Assembly: GCA_037576215.1 (NCBI GenBank)
Contig: JBANDB010000008.1
Location: 3,844,001-3,908,000, forward strand
Direction of reading: 5' to 3'
Source of the DNA: Armillaria gallica
Lineage: Eukaryota; Basidiomycota; Agaricomycetes; Agaricales; Physalacriaceae
DNA: 64,000 bases
Shown here: one piece after another, positions 1 through 12,735 of the stretch
Position numbering within the stretch: the first letter of the stretch is position 1
Layout of the letters: each line of letters starts with the position of its first letter
The notes under the pieces: model-generated
The model's database searches: none
What the model was told of the DNA's origin: nothing
The model's input: only the letters and a program-made list of their open reading frames with translations
Position numbers and translations under genes: made by a program

Positions 1-37
1 GCAGAACGAATAAACAGAAAACAAGATAAACCGTCAT

Positions 38-3000
38 TCAGGAATCAGGCGTGTCCGTAGAACCGCCGGACACAACCGCTGTCCTCATCGCCTCTACAGC
101 ACCCAGGTGAGAAGGCAGAATCGGATTGGCACCTTTCATGCGCCATTTCAACGAAGAAAGGACCGAAAGCGCATAGTACGAATGGGTGATATCGCGGAGC
201 AGCTGGTTGTAGTCTGACGCAGGGTACGAACATCCCACTGATCGAATCATGTGCAGTAAATGAATATGTAGCATGGTTGTGGTAGCGACAGTTGTAGAAG
301 AAGGTACGCGAATGAGCGTCGAGCTCGCATGCGGGATAAGGGGCAACACATGGGGCAGATTGTTATGGTCGTGTTCAATAGAAGGGCTCTGAGGGTGGGT
401 CTCCTCTCCACCATGCCACGGCGAAGGGTCTGGGATGTGTCCGAGATCCAAACCCATATCGCTAAGCGTCGGAGGAACGGAGACGGGAAGTGGGGATTGT
501 TGGAACAGAGCGTACGTGCTGAATGCAATGTCCACGAAAACAGGGTGTGTGTTGTGCTTGGAGGGCTTTGACGATGACACAGATGCCGAGCGACCGATAG
601 TTTTTAACGATGGAAGCACAGACTTGGGTGCGTCAAATTCGGGGCGAGAAGTGAACATCCAAGGTGTCGAAGGTTCTACAGCAACAACGGAGACGTGAAC
701 CGGGCCCATTTCTGTATCATTTTCAAGATGCCTTGTCCATGCTAAACAAACGGCTGTCAGTTGTTGAGTCTCTAAAAAGCACCAAGCATTTACCATCTAG
801 TTCGGCCTCTCCCATCGAGCCCAGTTTAGCTATGACAATTCTCCACTCTATATTTGCTTTCTTGGCGAAACGGGCAGTGAAGTCCCACACTTTGTGGACC
901 AAGAAAGTCATCTCATCAACTTCACCTTCGTTAGCTTCACCCCCTCCCTTGCTCGTCAGCCATACTCCGAGATCATGTCCGTCGCCTCTTTGATCATTGC
1001 ATGACGCGAAAATCCATTTCCCGCATTCGCTTACCCCGTATCCCACATGCAGAAAGGTGCCTTTGTCCATGACTCCTAGGATCATGGCAGTAGCGTCTGC
1101 TTTGGGACCACTATAGACTACCTTTGCTTCCTCGGGGGTTCTTGCAAGAACAAATGAGGGGTCCTCCAGAAATTTTGTCACCTCCCCGGCTGAAGATAGC
1201 TTCCTTGACATAGATCGAACGACAGGAACTAGTACACGGTCATATACCGAACCGCACAGGTCCTCGACTTGAGAGTTCGACTCGGAGTAGAAAATTTGTT
1301 CCGGCACGAAGTGGAAGAGCATTTGGGGATGGGAGGCAGAAGCCTTGCGCACGACGGAAAAGAGTTGTCGCAAGATTGGCGAGAGCAAGGTCATCGTGGT
1401 TATTGAAGTAACGACAAAGACGACGGTGCTTGTCCTTGGTGGAGAGGATGATCCAGTGATAAATGCATCTAAGTGGAAAGTTAAGGAAACAAATGAAAAG
1501 CACCAATACGAATTCACCTACCCAAAGTCTTCCGCAAGGTCGAGTCGTAGCGGATCGGTACAACACCGTTCATGTCCTGCTCGCAAAACTGGCTTTGGCC
1601 AAATGAAACTGTGCCGAAGTGTTTTCCCTGAGAAGGAAGCAATGAGACGGTGTGTGGCACATATATTTGGTTATACTTTACCTCATAGACGGTCCGGAGA
1701 TTAACCAGCCACTCGCTGATCTTATCAGACATCTGTTCTTGAAGACTGTCAAATACAACGAATGCTTGAATGTCCTTTTTTCCACTTCTAGGACCCAGGC
1801 CTAGCTTATCCCAGAACCGCAATGCAGGCGGTAATATCTGTATCACAGCATCCCCTTTGCCAACCAATAACATAGGCGATTCAAGTTTTTCGAGTCTCGA
1901 TTCTGTTCCGTTGCCTGTACCAGATGATCCCGCTATCCACAGTAAGCCTCGAGCACACCGAGAAAAGCGTAAACAACTTACTTAACCCGAAAAGCTTTTC
2001 CAGCTGCACTGGGGCGTTGATATCTTGCACAGCAGAAAATAGACGACCAACAACTTGAACGTCTTTCTCCCAAAGAGTTCTTCCAAAACCTCCAGGATTT
2101 CCCTTTGCATTTACTCCATCCCATACCGCTGCCCAAACACTGTTTTCGACAATCTCTTTCCCCAAACTCTCAGCGGCAACCTGCAATGATTTTCCTTTCC
2201 CGACCCTACCAGGGGATACAGGGGTTGGAACAGACGACACGCCTGCGCCTACGCCGCTGCTGCCGCCGACGACACCAGACCTCAAGGGAGCACTAAGTGG
2301 AAGCATGACTTCGTGCCGAAAGTGCATTGGAAGCAGAGCCGGTCCCATCGGTATCCACGCAGGCAGCGGAGTACAAGGCCTCTCCCCCTCTGTATCGTCC
2401 ACACTCTCTTCTTCTCCGGCACTTTCCATATCTTCATCGCTGTCATCCGCCCCATCCGAATCCTCTTCCGGCTCCGGGTTCCCCTCCCGCCACTCTGCTT
2501 CCCAATCGTCCCTCTCAGGCTCATCGATACTCTTCGCTCTCCTCAAGGCTAGCCTTTTCACCACTCCCAGCCGAGGATCGGTCACTTTTTCATACCGTTT
2601 CCGCCATCCTTCCGCCCGGCCCGGAGAAGAGGAGAACTTACCCATGTTATACTTCCCGTCCGTAGCACGGTAGCTATCTGCGAAAGGGATTGCATCCCAT
2701 AGACCACCTGCAGTATCGACCTTCATCTGTACCTTTATGTCGTCGACGCGGAAGTTTAACACGGACTCTGCTGGCGGAGATGGTAAACCGGTGCCGACAT
2801 CTGGCGTTGGTTCGATTTCCCAGTGCGGATCCTCTAGTGGTGCAGCCGGTGTCAAACCGGTCACGGCAGGCATGGGAGGAGGTGGCTTATCGTCAAAAAA
2901 ACTGAAATCGTCCTCTGTGAAATCAGCTTCAAAGTCCATCATGCCTATGCCCATGCCTCTGTCTCCACCATTGCCGACGTTGACAGTGTCACCCAAGCCA

Positions 3001-4535
3001 TTCATCCAATCCTCCATGTCCATCCAGTTTGAGTTGAATGGTTCATAGGATGGCTGCGAAGGAGCTGGATTCGGCAGTGGATCGACCTCCATCGGTGCAG
3101 CTACCGGAGCTACCGGCGAAACATGACCCGAAGGTGGGGGAACCATCAAGTTCGTTTGAGGTGGAGAAGGATAGAAATCAAGCATCTGTTGCTGTTGTTG
3201 TGCTTGTTGCTGCTGCTGCATTTGCTGCTGCGTCTGCTGCTGCTGCTGTAATTGTACTTGCTGTTGCACATATAGATGCGGGACCTGAGCCGACGAAGGC
3301 TGTACTACGGTCGTGCCGACGCCTTCTCTCTCTCGCTTGAGCCGCTCTCGTTCCCGTTCCCGTTCTTTTGCAACTGCGTCAACATAGCCACCCACTTCCT
3401 TGGCTACTCGGTTAATATCTCGGCTCTTGGAGATCGTGAGCGTCCGAAACGCGCTTACGGACGTGGGACTGGAAACCGATAGGAAGGGTAGAGATGGGGT
3501 CGAGTCCGGAGAAGACTGTAAGGTAGCTGGTAAAGTAGGGATATGGGGTAGAGATGGGATATTGGGGAACAGCGATCGAACGCAGAGCGATGTCGGATAG
3601 ATGATCATGACACCCTTATCTTCACCCTGCCTATTTTCGACACTGACCCAGGCAATGATGTAGGATTCAGGGTCCCAGGATGACACGCCCAGACCCTCGA
3701 AGCATTCCTTGAACTGTTTCGACAAGGCAGAGCATGGGCCCTTATAAGACGTGAGGAAATAGGCTGGGGTAGCATAGGGTAGCAGCAAGATAGGTGACCC
3801 TTGCGTCAAGGATGGCGTGACAGGAAGAAAGGAAGTCGGGATGACAAGAGGGTGTATCAATAATCGGGATGACGTTAAATGGACTTGAAGATGACAGTAC
3901 ACGAGAGGCCTTGAAGCCCATTAGATAAAGAAAGGCAAAATGCGTGAGGAACTTACCTCATAATGGCCCACGGCGCACTCCACTCATTTGAAGTCGTGGA
4001 ATGAGCTATCAGAAAGCCCGAATTAAGACGACCGAGAACGGACGCATCGTCCGAGATATCATCAAGGAGACGGATTCGAACGGAATTCAGAAAATGAGAT
4101 ATGACAGTCCTCAGAGCCTTTGCCGGGAACGTAGGAAAGACGATATCCTGGGGAGAGAACGAAGATGATTCTACAACTGGGAAGGACTCGGATCAGTACT
4201 TGTTGGCTTTACAGCAGTAAAGCGCTCACCATTTAGGCCGTTGAGATCGAGATCATTGAATGAGTCCAACTGAATCCCCGTATAATCCGAAAAAGATATA
4301 TGTAGGAAGTGGCGGCTACATGAACACTCGAAAGCAAGGAATCCAGCAAAGAGGACCCTGTATGTCGTGCTGCAATGCGTCGTCGAAATGCGTCAATTGT
4401 TGCTGGAGAGGACGACGACGCTACCAGGTAGGCTACGTTGGATATCTCCTCGTTCGTTGTCGCAACATTGAGAGACATTGAGAGGGCAAACCGGCAATAC
4501 GCGAACCACATTTCCTGCAAGTCCATTTTTGGCAA
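38..4535 (-). CDS. MED13: Mediator complex subunit 13 (Med13/Srb9/Ssn2)
   Basis: Large scaffold subunit of the Mediator CDK8 kinase module, a nuclear repressor/regulator of RNA polymerase II. About six exons can be chained. A Med13 N-terminal region includes WAIMR at an exon end followed by PLVYCHLQ. The middle is long and low-complexity, with a basic coiled stretch, a poly-Gln tract and acidic runs. A Med13 C-terminal domain follows, with SPMLLVGKGDAVIQILPPA, FVVFDSLQEQMSDKISEWL, the ASCNDQRGD motif and a serine-rich end. Introns fit at about 4307-4258, 4229-4170, 3955-3912, 1983-1917, 1512-1465 and 780-743. Estimated length is near 1,350 residues, typical for fungi. The start is uncertain: the first in-frame ATG is at 4535, and another lies at 4478. 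Family call is firm; exon ends are inferred from frame and GT/AG sites. Confidence 0.9.
3187..3264 (-). repeat. Poly-glutamine CAG/CAA tract inside MED13
   Basis: On the minus strand this is a mixed CAG/CAA tract coding for about 20 glutamines broken by Leu, Thr, Met and Ala. Glutamine-rich linkers are common in fungal Mediator kinase-module subunits. The mixed codons make it less prone to slippage than a pure repeat. Confidence 0.85.
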
Positions 4536-5209
4536 GTTATTTCAAATTCAACACAGAACCGAGAAGTCCGGCCGAAGGACCCTGTTACTTTGTGCGGCGC
4601 TGCGCCGCCAAAAGCGCAAGTTACAATGTCCCGTCCGAGGGGTTTTTTTTCTCCGTTTTACTACAGGTTCCATCCACGGGAAGGAACTTCACAGGCACAA
4701 TTTATTTCATGTTCTGACTTCTAGCCCGCCCGAGTTTAAATAGTCTGGATCTCCTCGGCCGATAGGTATCACCTGAGTAACGAGTTACTATTGCTGGCCC
4801 TTTCGACATACTTCGCCATCTCCCTGCGTACTTATTCAATAATGAAATAGGTCCTACTGTGAGAGCACAAGTTAGTCAGAATTCCAAGTCAATCAAGACA
4901 GCGGAGACTTTTTGATTCCGTATGTCTCTGTCGAGACGTTCATTGTCATGATCGACATGCGATAGTACGCCACACTTGCAGGCTATTACATGGGCAACGA
5001 CTTCGCAAGGGATACACAGTCCTAATATTAATGGTCGATGTCGCATGAAACAAAACCAATTACACCATATCCGTAAGACCGAACATGAATATTTGTTTCT
5101 CAAAAGTAAGAAATGAGAAATAACAGTATGAGATATTTGGCCTTGTCCACACAGCCTTCACCGCCATCATCTGTCTGCAAGAAACATGAGATTTAACGTG
5201 TTCACTGTT
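4536..5209. other. Intergenic spacer between MED13 and MYND gene
   Basis: No convincing coding sequence on either strand; short open frames here lack protein-like composition. It must hold the MED13 promoter and the 3' end of the MYND gene. A small perfect hairpin (GCGGCG-CTG-CGCCGC, near 4595) and a T8 run (near 4643) were seen. Nothing else was recognised. Confidence 0.6.
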
Positions 5210-5876
5210 TTAACCCGAATTCTTGATCCTTTCAATCATCATCTCATAAGTCAGCATATAAGCAGGCTTGTCCAAATGGTTCTTGATCTCTTCCTTGGTT
5301 ACCTGTCTCTCCAAATTTCCCCACTCATCCTCCTTCGAGAATTTGAGCAACCCATCCCGGTTTTCCTCCTTCCACCAACCCGGCAGGATCCCGGACTTTT
5401 CGACCTTGGTCACATACTCCTCAAACGGCATGGACGAAGATCCCGTTGCCTGCAAGTACTCGCCTGAGCGGAAGATGCGATACGTATCAACGATTTCGCT
5501 ATATATGCGTTCGGGACAATCTGCCTTGTATCCAAACATCTCCGAGAAGAAAAGGGCATTACTGCTTGCCGGAGTAGACAAGCCTGTCGCGAGATTGTAC
5601 GTGGACCCCAGCATAGACATGGGGCCCAATGGACCCATCATGTAACCTGGAGGTAAAGATGAATTTGGTTGCGCGCCAGGTTGCGTGGTTACTTTCTTGC
5701 ACTGCGTTTTGTGAGTCGGCCAGTCCTTCAGCATTCTGTCAGCCAAAAGTTTCCATGAGAAAAGGCGTCAATGGTACCTTTGCCTGGCATTCAGCGCTGC
5801 AGTACACACGTTCCTTGCACCTGGAACAGCGATGTGTAGCTTCAGTGCTGCAGTCTGCCTCCGAACATTGAACCAT
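5210..5876 (-). CDS. MYND-type zinc finger protein
   Basis: Two-exon gene for a protein of about 205 residues. Exon 1 (5876-5778) reads MVQCSEADC and supplies the first cysteine pairs (C-x4-C, CSRC, YCSAEC). Exon 2 begins with DWPTHKTQCKK, completing the canonical MYND pattern ending H-x3-C, provided the intron ends at the AAG just before GAC; that choice restores the family consensus exactly. The rest has a Met/Pro/Gly-rich linker and a helical C-terminus (EEYVTKVEKSGILPGWW, then KEEIKNHLDKPAYMLTYEMM) resembling the small fungal MYND proteins of unknown function. MYND fingers usually bind proline-rich partners; no SET or other catalytic domain is present. Confidence 0.82.
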
Positions 5877-6352
5877 GGTGCTCCTTTGGTACAAAGGTAA
5901 GTTCGAAGAGATCAGAGTTGTGAACTGGTGACTTACAGATGTACAACAGGCTGTAGATGTTCTCCGAAAAGGGGAGTTTTTATCGTTTTATCAGGGTTGT
6001 CGACGGCGACGTAAAGTAAAGAAAGAACCCTCGGCTTGCGCCTTGAAAGAATGATCGGGCACCTTGGAGTTTCACACGCCGCATGACTGACGCGCACAGT
6101 AGGGTCCACTTACACCGTGCCGAGACTATTGTCGCAGAAGGTCACAGCTTCGACTTCCGGAACTCGCTGTGTTTTGAAGTGCTGCTCTTGTAGATCTGAA
6201 AGAAGAGTTAAAGGAAGGGCGACGTACAATCTATCGCTGTCGTCAATTGAAAGAATACGTTTCTGTCCCCTCGAATTCCTCGTTTCGCATTATCAAAGCA
6301 TATAGTTTCGTGGTATCTACCGACTGTGGTCCATCCCAGTTCTCTCCCGAGA
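5877..6352. other. Intergenic spacer, nothing recognised
   Basis: Separates the start of the MYND gene from the 3' end of BIG1. Several short open frames exist but none has domain-like sequence or chains through splice sites. Confidence 0.55.
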
Positions 6353-7342
6353 TCACTGATTTTTCTTATCAGCAGCATTAAATCCCTTTGGGGCGTCCAT
6401 GCGCACGGGACTCTGGATGCTTGCCAAAGCCTGGATACCAAAATAGATGATGGGCAAAAGAACTCCTACAACAATGAGGAGGACAAGAATGAGGCCTGGG
6501 GTGAGGAGTTGGTAATGTGCAAGAATCCCTCCTTTCGGAGGTGCTACGCTTGTTGACGAAAGGTCCAAGACAGGTGGGCTGTCAGGGGACTGGCGCTTGT
6601 GGTGCGTGGGGAGGACAGAAGTGCTGTATATCGTCAGGTGCTGAGAATACGGTAGGGTGGATAACGTCAATTCCAGGAGGTCATCTGTAAAACAAAGTGT
6701 AAGGGTGCCTACACACGCAAAGACGAGAGGACATACCATGTTTCAGCATACTGCTTTTCCTTGCGTATCCCTCAACCGAGAGCTCTGGAAGACTTACTAC
6801 AACAACCGCCTTCTCTCCTGCATCCAACGAGGCATGTCCATACCCAGGCATCAGACTGACGAGGCGTGTATTGCATCTCTCAGAAACGGACTGGGCGAAT
6901 GAAATGAGGTCTCCTGATGACGAGTAGCCATCATGGCGAACATATGGATATTGGCGCGACGTCGTCGAAGCATTTAGGGATCGTGCGATATGGGAATTTG
7001 AAGGTAGGCTTCGTAAGTCGGAGGCATGCAACTGGAAGACGTCAGCAAATTACGACGGCTACCTGGGGAGATGACAACGCACTCCTGGCTGGTCGACTAC
7101 AATCACTGCATCGTGCACACATATCTCTTCGTCTAACAGAATAGTCTTGAACAGGTCCGCTGAATGCGTACTACTTGGCAGACGGCTCAGGACATTTGAG
7201 CTGCAAAATAAGGTTGAGCAGTGTGACGAGTCGCATGGGTCACTCAGACGCACGAATGGGACGACCAAGCAACAATAGGGAAAGTGTCGGAGAAGGCCAG
7301 TGCTACTGGCAGCAGTGAACAGAACAAGGCCAGTCTGGTCAT
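6353..7342 (-). CDS. BIG1: BIG1/VOA1-type ER membrane protein (V-ATPase assembly, cell wall)
   Basis: Four exons chain cleanly into a type I membrane protein of about 275 residues. Exon 1 (7342-7254) begins MTRLALFCSLLPVALAFS, a good signal peptide, then DTFPIVAWSS. Exon 2 starts at 7200 (SNVLSRLPSS) and joins in phase to VDQPG then LHASDLRSLPS. The last exon ends with one strong membrane helix (LTPGLILVLLIVVGVLLPII) and the conserved tail ALASIQSPVRMDAPKGFN. This signal-peptide, lumenal-domain, single-TM architecture and the ALxSIQ tail are those of yeast Big1/Voa1 and the V-ATPase accessory S1 family, needed for V0 assembly and beta-1,6-glucan synthesis. It is divergent from the acyl-CoA dehydrogenase gene with a 244-bp spacer. 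Confidence 0.85.
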
Positions 7343-7586
7343 CGTCGGCCGCGTTGAGGAAGGAAATAAGGAGAGACGAACCGAGCACAGCCCTGATTTG
7401 GTGAACGAACCGGACCGTTCTGCCTACGATCACATGACCGGCTATTACCCCGGATCATTGGGTGCGGGGTTGGCCCGTGATTTGTGCTATCCGGACACTG
7501 GACAGCCATTACGGTCTCCAAGGCTCATCTCAATTCCGTTCTTGACATTTGAGGCGTTCCGTTTCCCTCCTTATTCTTCATCCACC

Positions 7587-9265
7587 ATGTTCAGAACGTC
7601 CTTGAGAGCTTTACCACTTAAATCTGCCCGTTCCATTCGTGCTGCCAGGTCAAAGTTCTCAGAATCATCGTTCGAAGTCTGTATCCCTGACACCGAGCTA
7701 ACAGGTCTTTCTCGTCGACATGGATTCGCAGAGATAGTGAAGGAGCCCGAATAGCTTCTCTGGATACGTTCTCAGAAGAGGAGGTGATGATCAGAGAGAC
7801 TGGTGAGTTCTGACGTATTAGATGCTTTCCTCGGCTAATTGGCGGTTCAGTGCAACGTTTTGCAAACGATGTCGTACGGCCCAAAGTCAGGGAAATGGAT
7901 GAGAATGAGCAAATGGATCCTTCCATCATCAGCGGCTTGTTCGAACAAGGAGTACGCCCTGCTCCAGATCCTACTCAATATCATGCTTACCGTGTCTGTG
8001 TCTAGCTCATGGGTATTGAGACATCTGCCGAACACGGAGGCTCTGAATCTTCCTTCACGTCAGCTATCATCGCCATTGAGGAACTCGCCAAAGTTGATCC
8101 ATCGGTCTCTGTCTTGTGTGATGTACACAATACTCTCGTTAACACCGTGTTGCGAAAATATGCTACGGAAGAGCAGAAAAATAAGTGGCTTCCACTACTG
8201 TCTGAGTCAAAGGTATGGTATTCCGGACACAACGATGCAAGTCACTCACGTCCCCCAGCTGGGATCCTTCTGCTTGTCCGAATCCGCTTCCGGCTCAGAC
8301 GCTTTTGCACTTCAGACTCGCGCGAAAAAGGACGGAGACAATTATATTATCAATGGTTCCAAAATGTGGATCACCAACTCGTACGAAGCTGAAATCTTCC
8401 TCGTATTCGCCAATGTACGTATAATTACTAACCTCTACGACGCTAACTCACTCTGACACTATTGGATCAGGTTGACCCAACAAAGGGATACAAGGGAATA
8501 ACCTGCTTCATTGCTACGAAGGATATGGGCATTGAAATCGCAAAGAAGGAACAGAAATTAGGAATCAGGGCATCGTCGACTTGTACTCTCAGTTTCGATG
8601 ACGTCAAGGTAATTCTTTGCGCACATTATTCACTCCTATCGTTAAACGACGACATCAGATACCTGCTGAAAACATCATTGGTGGAGAAGGTAAAGGGTAC
8701 AAGGTAATTTGTGTGCGTTTTATTCACTCTACCCATGTTAACAATGCTTGTCTTACAGATTGCTATTGAGATCCTCAACGAAGGTCGTATTGGTATCGCC
8801 GCCCAAATGCTTGGTCTTGCACAGGGGGCCTTTGCGCTGTCGGTTCCCTACACCTACACACGCTCGCAATTCGGGCAGCCCATTGGAACCTTCCAGGGGA
8901 TGGGCTTCCAGTTCGCGGAAGCTGCCACGCAGATCGAGACAGCCCGCCTGTTGACGTATAATGCAGCCCGGAGAAAGGAGATGGGCCTGAGTTTCGTAAA
9001 GGAGGCGGCGATGGCCAAGTGGTGGGCGAGTAAGGTCGCTGAGAGCGTCAGTGGGAAGGCGATAGAGTGGATGGGTGGCGTTGGGTTCACGCGTGAGACT
9101 GGGGTGGAGAAGTATTGGCGGGACTCGAAAATCGTATGTTAACCATTTTTAATCTGCGTATTTTCGATGTGCTGATGGTGTGTTTAGGGCGCGATATACG
9201 AAGGGACGTCGAACATCCAGTTGCAAACTATTGCCAAATTCATCCAGAAAGAATACGGGTCTTAA
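7587..9265 (+). CDS. ACADSB: Short/branched-chain acyl-CoA dehydrogenase, mitochondrial
   Basis: Flavoenzyme oxidising short or 2-methyl-branched acyl-CoAs (isoleucine/valine catabolism, beta-oxidation) in the matrix. Exon 1 starts [20 protein letters not shown], an Arg-rich amphipathic mitochondrial presequence. Later exons give the N-terminal helical domain ([19 protein letters not shown]), the substrate/FAD region ([35 protein letters not shown]), the catalytic-base region ([34 protein letters not shown]) and the C-terminal signature [19 protein letters not shown]. The base is normally the Glu in YEGT for this class, and it is present. About nine exons and 420 residues, the family's usual length. 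TAA is at 9263-9265. Confidence 0.93.
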
Positions 9266-9862
9266 GCATTGGTCACTACGTCTTGGACTTTATGACTGTA
9301 TCATTAGCTTTATGTTTTATCCAGAACATCATGACACGCTATTCGACAGGCAGGATATCACAGACCGTTCGCAAATCGCTTTGCAGCAGATATGTAGTAC
9401 TTGGTTGGTGAGTGCCGAACACTTACGGTAACGTACACGGTCACTAAAATTGGAAAAATACGCATCAGTCGACACTGATGCGCTTTCGACGACGCGCAAA
9501 TTGACACGTCCTGGCCAGAGGCTTACCTTTGCGCGCGCTTCAGCTAACCTCCAATAGAAAATCCTTGATCGACATGTGCTTGGAATTGCCGGTCCTTTTG
9601 GTTACGTAGAACAATGGCTGGGATATCAATAATTAGGACTTCTTCTGCCATGTTAGATGATGAAACTGGCAACATAAGTGCGATGTAGCCCGAAAAGGTG
9701 ATCAAAGGGCGGTGGGAACAATCAACGTGCTATTTATTGGTTATGTTTACATAAGTTACATTATGATCTCAGAAAGGAAATCTGCCGTGAAACGTTACCT
9801 TCATGTTGAACATCTAAACATCTAACCTCCTTCGAATCCGACCCATCGCTTGCACCGACGCC
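9266..9862. other. Intergenic spacer before LIS1
   Basis: No coding sequence supported. AT-rich patches near 9720-9780 and a pyrimidine-rich run just before the LIS1 start are compatible with promoter sequence. No other structure was recognised. Confidence 0.55.
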
Positions 9863-11746
9863 ATGGCATCTATTCTCTCTGAACGACAACGAGACGACCT
9901 GTAAGCATTTCTATACCTGCCTTTCACCTTTTTGACTGTTTCTAGACATAAATCCATCCTCGACTACCTCAGCACCGCCGGATTTTCCAAGACTGTTGAC
10001 CAGTTCAAACAGGAACTTCCCGTTTGTCGACCAGTTTTCTATAATTTCGCTCGTTTATCAACGACTAGTAGTCCGACTTTCGATACGATTTGAGCCAGAA
10101 TAGCAGCGGTCTTCTCGTTAAGAAATGGACCAGTGTCATCCGAATGCAAAAGAAGGTCCGCCTGCCTTTTTAGCGCGAAACATTGACGCTGGATAACTTT
10201 TAGATTATGGACCTTGAATCCCGTCTAGCACAGGCACTAGAGGAAAGCGCGCACATGGTGCACCTTCCCAACGGCTCGGCTCGACGTTACGACGCAGACT
10301 GGCTACCAACTACCGGCTCCGCCAAGCATACCCTTACAGGCCACCGCGACAGTGTCAATGCGGTGGCATTCCACCCACTCTACTCCGTCGTCGCTACCGC
10401 TAGCGACGACTGCTCCATCAAGATCTGGGACTGGGAGACGGGAGAACTCGAACGAACACTGAAGGCTCACACGAAGCGAGTCTCGGACTGTCAGTTTAAT
10501 TCGACAGGCACGATGCTCGGTGCGTCGCATGGAAACATATGTCGAACGCGACACTGAATTTCGCTTTCCAGTGACGTGCTCGTATGACCTTTTTATTAAG
10601 CTATGGAATATCGACAATGATTATCAAAATTCCGCAACGTTGCGAGGACACGAACACTCCATATCCTCGGCGCGCTTTCTACCTGGAGATGATCGTGTCG
10701 TGAGCTCTAGTCGCGACCATACCCTCAGAATATGGGAGGTTTCTACCACGTGAGTTTTTTCGCCTATTAGACTCGCATCAGTGCCATCTAAATGACTGGC
10801 TGATACCGGGAGCCGCGGTTTGGACGCTTTCTTAAATGGCATCATTTGGCCCCATGGAATGGTCGAGGCTCGTCACTTTCAGGTACTGACCCCTTTTCTA
10901 GACATTGCATTAAAGTTATTTCACCTCACGACGACTGGATTAGATGTGCTGTTCCCAGCACCGACGGCCGATATATCATAACGTGTTCTGCTGACCATGT
11001 ATGTGACATTTTCTCAAGTTTATAGTCCTCATTTGACGATCTAACAGACAGCGAAAATCGTCGATACAGCTTCTGGTGACGTAAAGACTGAGTTTCGGGG
11101 GCACGAGAACGTCGTTGAGGCTGCGCAGTTCTGTCCGCCCCATGCAGTTGCTGCTATTCGCGAACTGGTTGCCCTTAAGGTGGGCGTCGATGCCAACTGT
11201 CCTAGATTTGACGGGTCTTTATCTTTCACTTGCAGGCACCACAAGGCGCACAAGCGACGGCTCAAGCTTCCATTGTCTTTGCAGTCACGGCAGCACGAGA
11301 CAAGACCGTCAAGATATGGGATGCAATCCGGGGCCAATGTTTGCATACTTTGGTGTGTGACGATCTTGCATCCCTTCTGTCGTCTTTTCATCTAGTTTCG
11401 TCTGTAGATCGGACACGATGACTGGGTTCGCTCTGTGGTTTTCCATCCAAACGGGCAATATCTCCTCACGGCATCGGACGATCATTCATTCCGCATCTGG
11501 GACCTAAAGACTGGACGTTGCACACGGAGAGTGGAGGCTCACGAGCGATTTGTGACCGCAATGTCCTGGGGACGTCAGGTTGTCTCTACACAGACATCGG
11601 ATCAAGCAGACCCGAATGCTCCACCTGCGTTGGTAAATGTTATTGCAACATGTAGCAGCGATCAGGTATGCATGTCTGAACATCATCAACACCTTTGAGC
11701 TTACCGTGTAATTCAGACAGTGAAAATATGGGTCCCACAACGCTGA
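9863..11746 (+). CDS. PAC1: LIS1/PAC1/NudF dynein regulator
   Basis: WD40 regulator of cytoplasmic dynein that works with NudE for nuclear migration in hyphae. Exon 1 starts [13 protein letters not shown] and joins [20 protein letters not shown], a LisH dimerisation motif. A short coiled coil follows (SVIRMQKK then [15 protein letters not shown]), then seven WD repeats: [15 protein letters not shown] with [40 protein letters not shown] with [42 protein letters not shown] with [27 protein letters not shown] with [12 protein letters not shown], and the final [13 protein letters not shown]. About ten exons; ~430 residues, as in other fungi. Stop TGA at 11744-11746. No sign of decay. Confidence 0.94.
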
Positions 11747-12042
11747 TAGCCGTTGTGCCTTTTATTGCATAGCGTGGTTGTTCCTATTGGTTGTTGACTT
11801 TTACATGATTTTGTATTCTTAGTATGGAGTTTTTACATCCTTGGTACAGCTACTCTCTCATATAATGTTTAGATTTTTATGCAAATGGATTCTCAAAACT
11901 TTAAGTTATACCGATGCTACGTGATCCATTGAGAACAGAAAACCCGATAGAGAAAACAGAGGTATACAAAATATATGTGTCCATGCTGAACTGTGAAGTA
12001 GACTCTTTACTTGAGTGTCGACACAGAAATCCATCCTACAAA

Positions 12043-12543
12043 TCATACGCGACCCGTCAACACCTTCTGCTGCTTTGCCATCTTTTGGAGACGTATCCCA
12101 CCGCAATTCATCTTATGCTCGAGCCATTCCTCTCTGGCGGCATGGGAAGCGACGCTGTCGCTGAACTGAATGGTGCTATGGCAGCCTACGCACACGGCCT
12201 GCTTGCCCTTAATGTAGGAAGCGTCGATCCACGGGTCGGTGGCAATCCATTTGTATTCTGCTATAGGAGGAGGGGCCTTGCGCCTGGAGGTGGCCTTGGG
12301 GTTGGACGGGCCTCTCTTTGCTTTGTACAGCGACTTCTTGAGGGGGGTGTTTGAGGGAGGAGGGGCGGAGGATATGCCCATGTTACCCATCGCTGCGAGG
12401 AGCTGCCCAAGGGTCGAGGCTCTGCGGACGATGCTTGGAGGCGGTGGGACGCTGCATACACTCAACATGGCATTCTGACGACGAAGTGGCATCATGTAGA
12501 GCTGAGAGTCAAAGGTGGGCTCAGAGTCAATGAGATCGTTCAA
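12043..12543 (-). CDS. Small CCHC zinc-finger protein, uncharacterised
   Basis: Single-exon frame of 166 residues, MNDLIDSEPTF to KVLTGRV. The N-terminal half is Pro/Ser/Arg-rich and basic (TPLKKSLYKAKRGPSNPKA). The C-terminal half has KQAVCVGCHSTIQFSD followed by EEWLEHKMNCGGIR, a CxxC...HxxxC arrangement like the single CCHC finger of many Agaricomycete orphan proteins (CxGC...W..H...C). Function unknown; DNA or RNA binding would be a guess. A TATATAAG box lies about 50 bp upstream of the start, supporting expression. Confidence 0.6.
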   Translation of the reverse strand: MNDLIDSEPTFDSQLYMMPLRRQNAMLSVCSVPPPPSIVRRASTLGQLLAAMGNMGISSAPPPSNTPLKKSLYKAKRGPSNPKATSRRKAPPPIAEYKWIATDPWIDASYIKGKQAVCVGCHSTIQFSDSVASHAAREEWLEHKMNCGGIRLQKMAKQQKVLTGRV

Positions 12544-12591
12544 GGCTGAACGCGCGTCGCGAACTGGGGAAACTGGTTGCGTGGAGTCAGG

Positions 12592-12599
12592 CTTATATA
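12592..12599 (-). promoter_or_regulatory. TATA box of the CCHC-finger gene
   Basis: TATATAAG on the minus strand, 49-56 bp upstream of the ATG at 12543. The match to consensus is good; the role is inferred from position. Confidence 0.5.
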
Positions 12600-12735
12600 C
12601 CCAGCAGGGGTCGACTTTTGTTTTAGGGCGGTATTGTTAGGCGGCCATAATTGTCTGAGCATCACTGATGCCGCCCTTGTTTGATTCCCCGACGTATGAC
12701 TTCGGATGACTCGGTGATGTCTGTCTTCAATATTG

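Noticed and set aside
4230..4535. Apparent frameshift in the first exon of MED13
   Set aside because: A 50-nt intron (GTAGCC...TTCAG, about 4307-4258) joins SVH to LDSFNDLDLNG in phase, so no mutation is needed.
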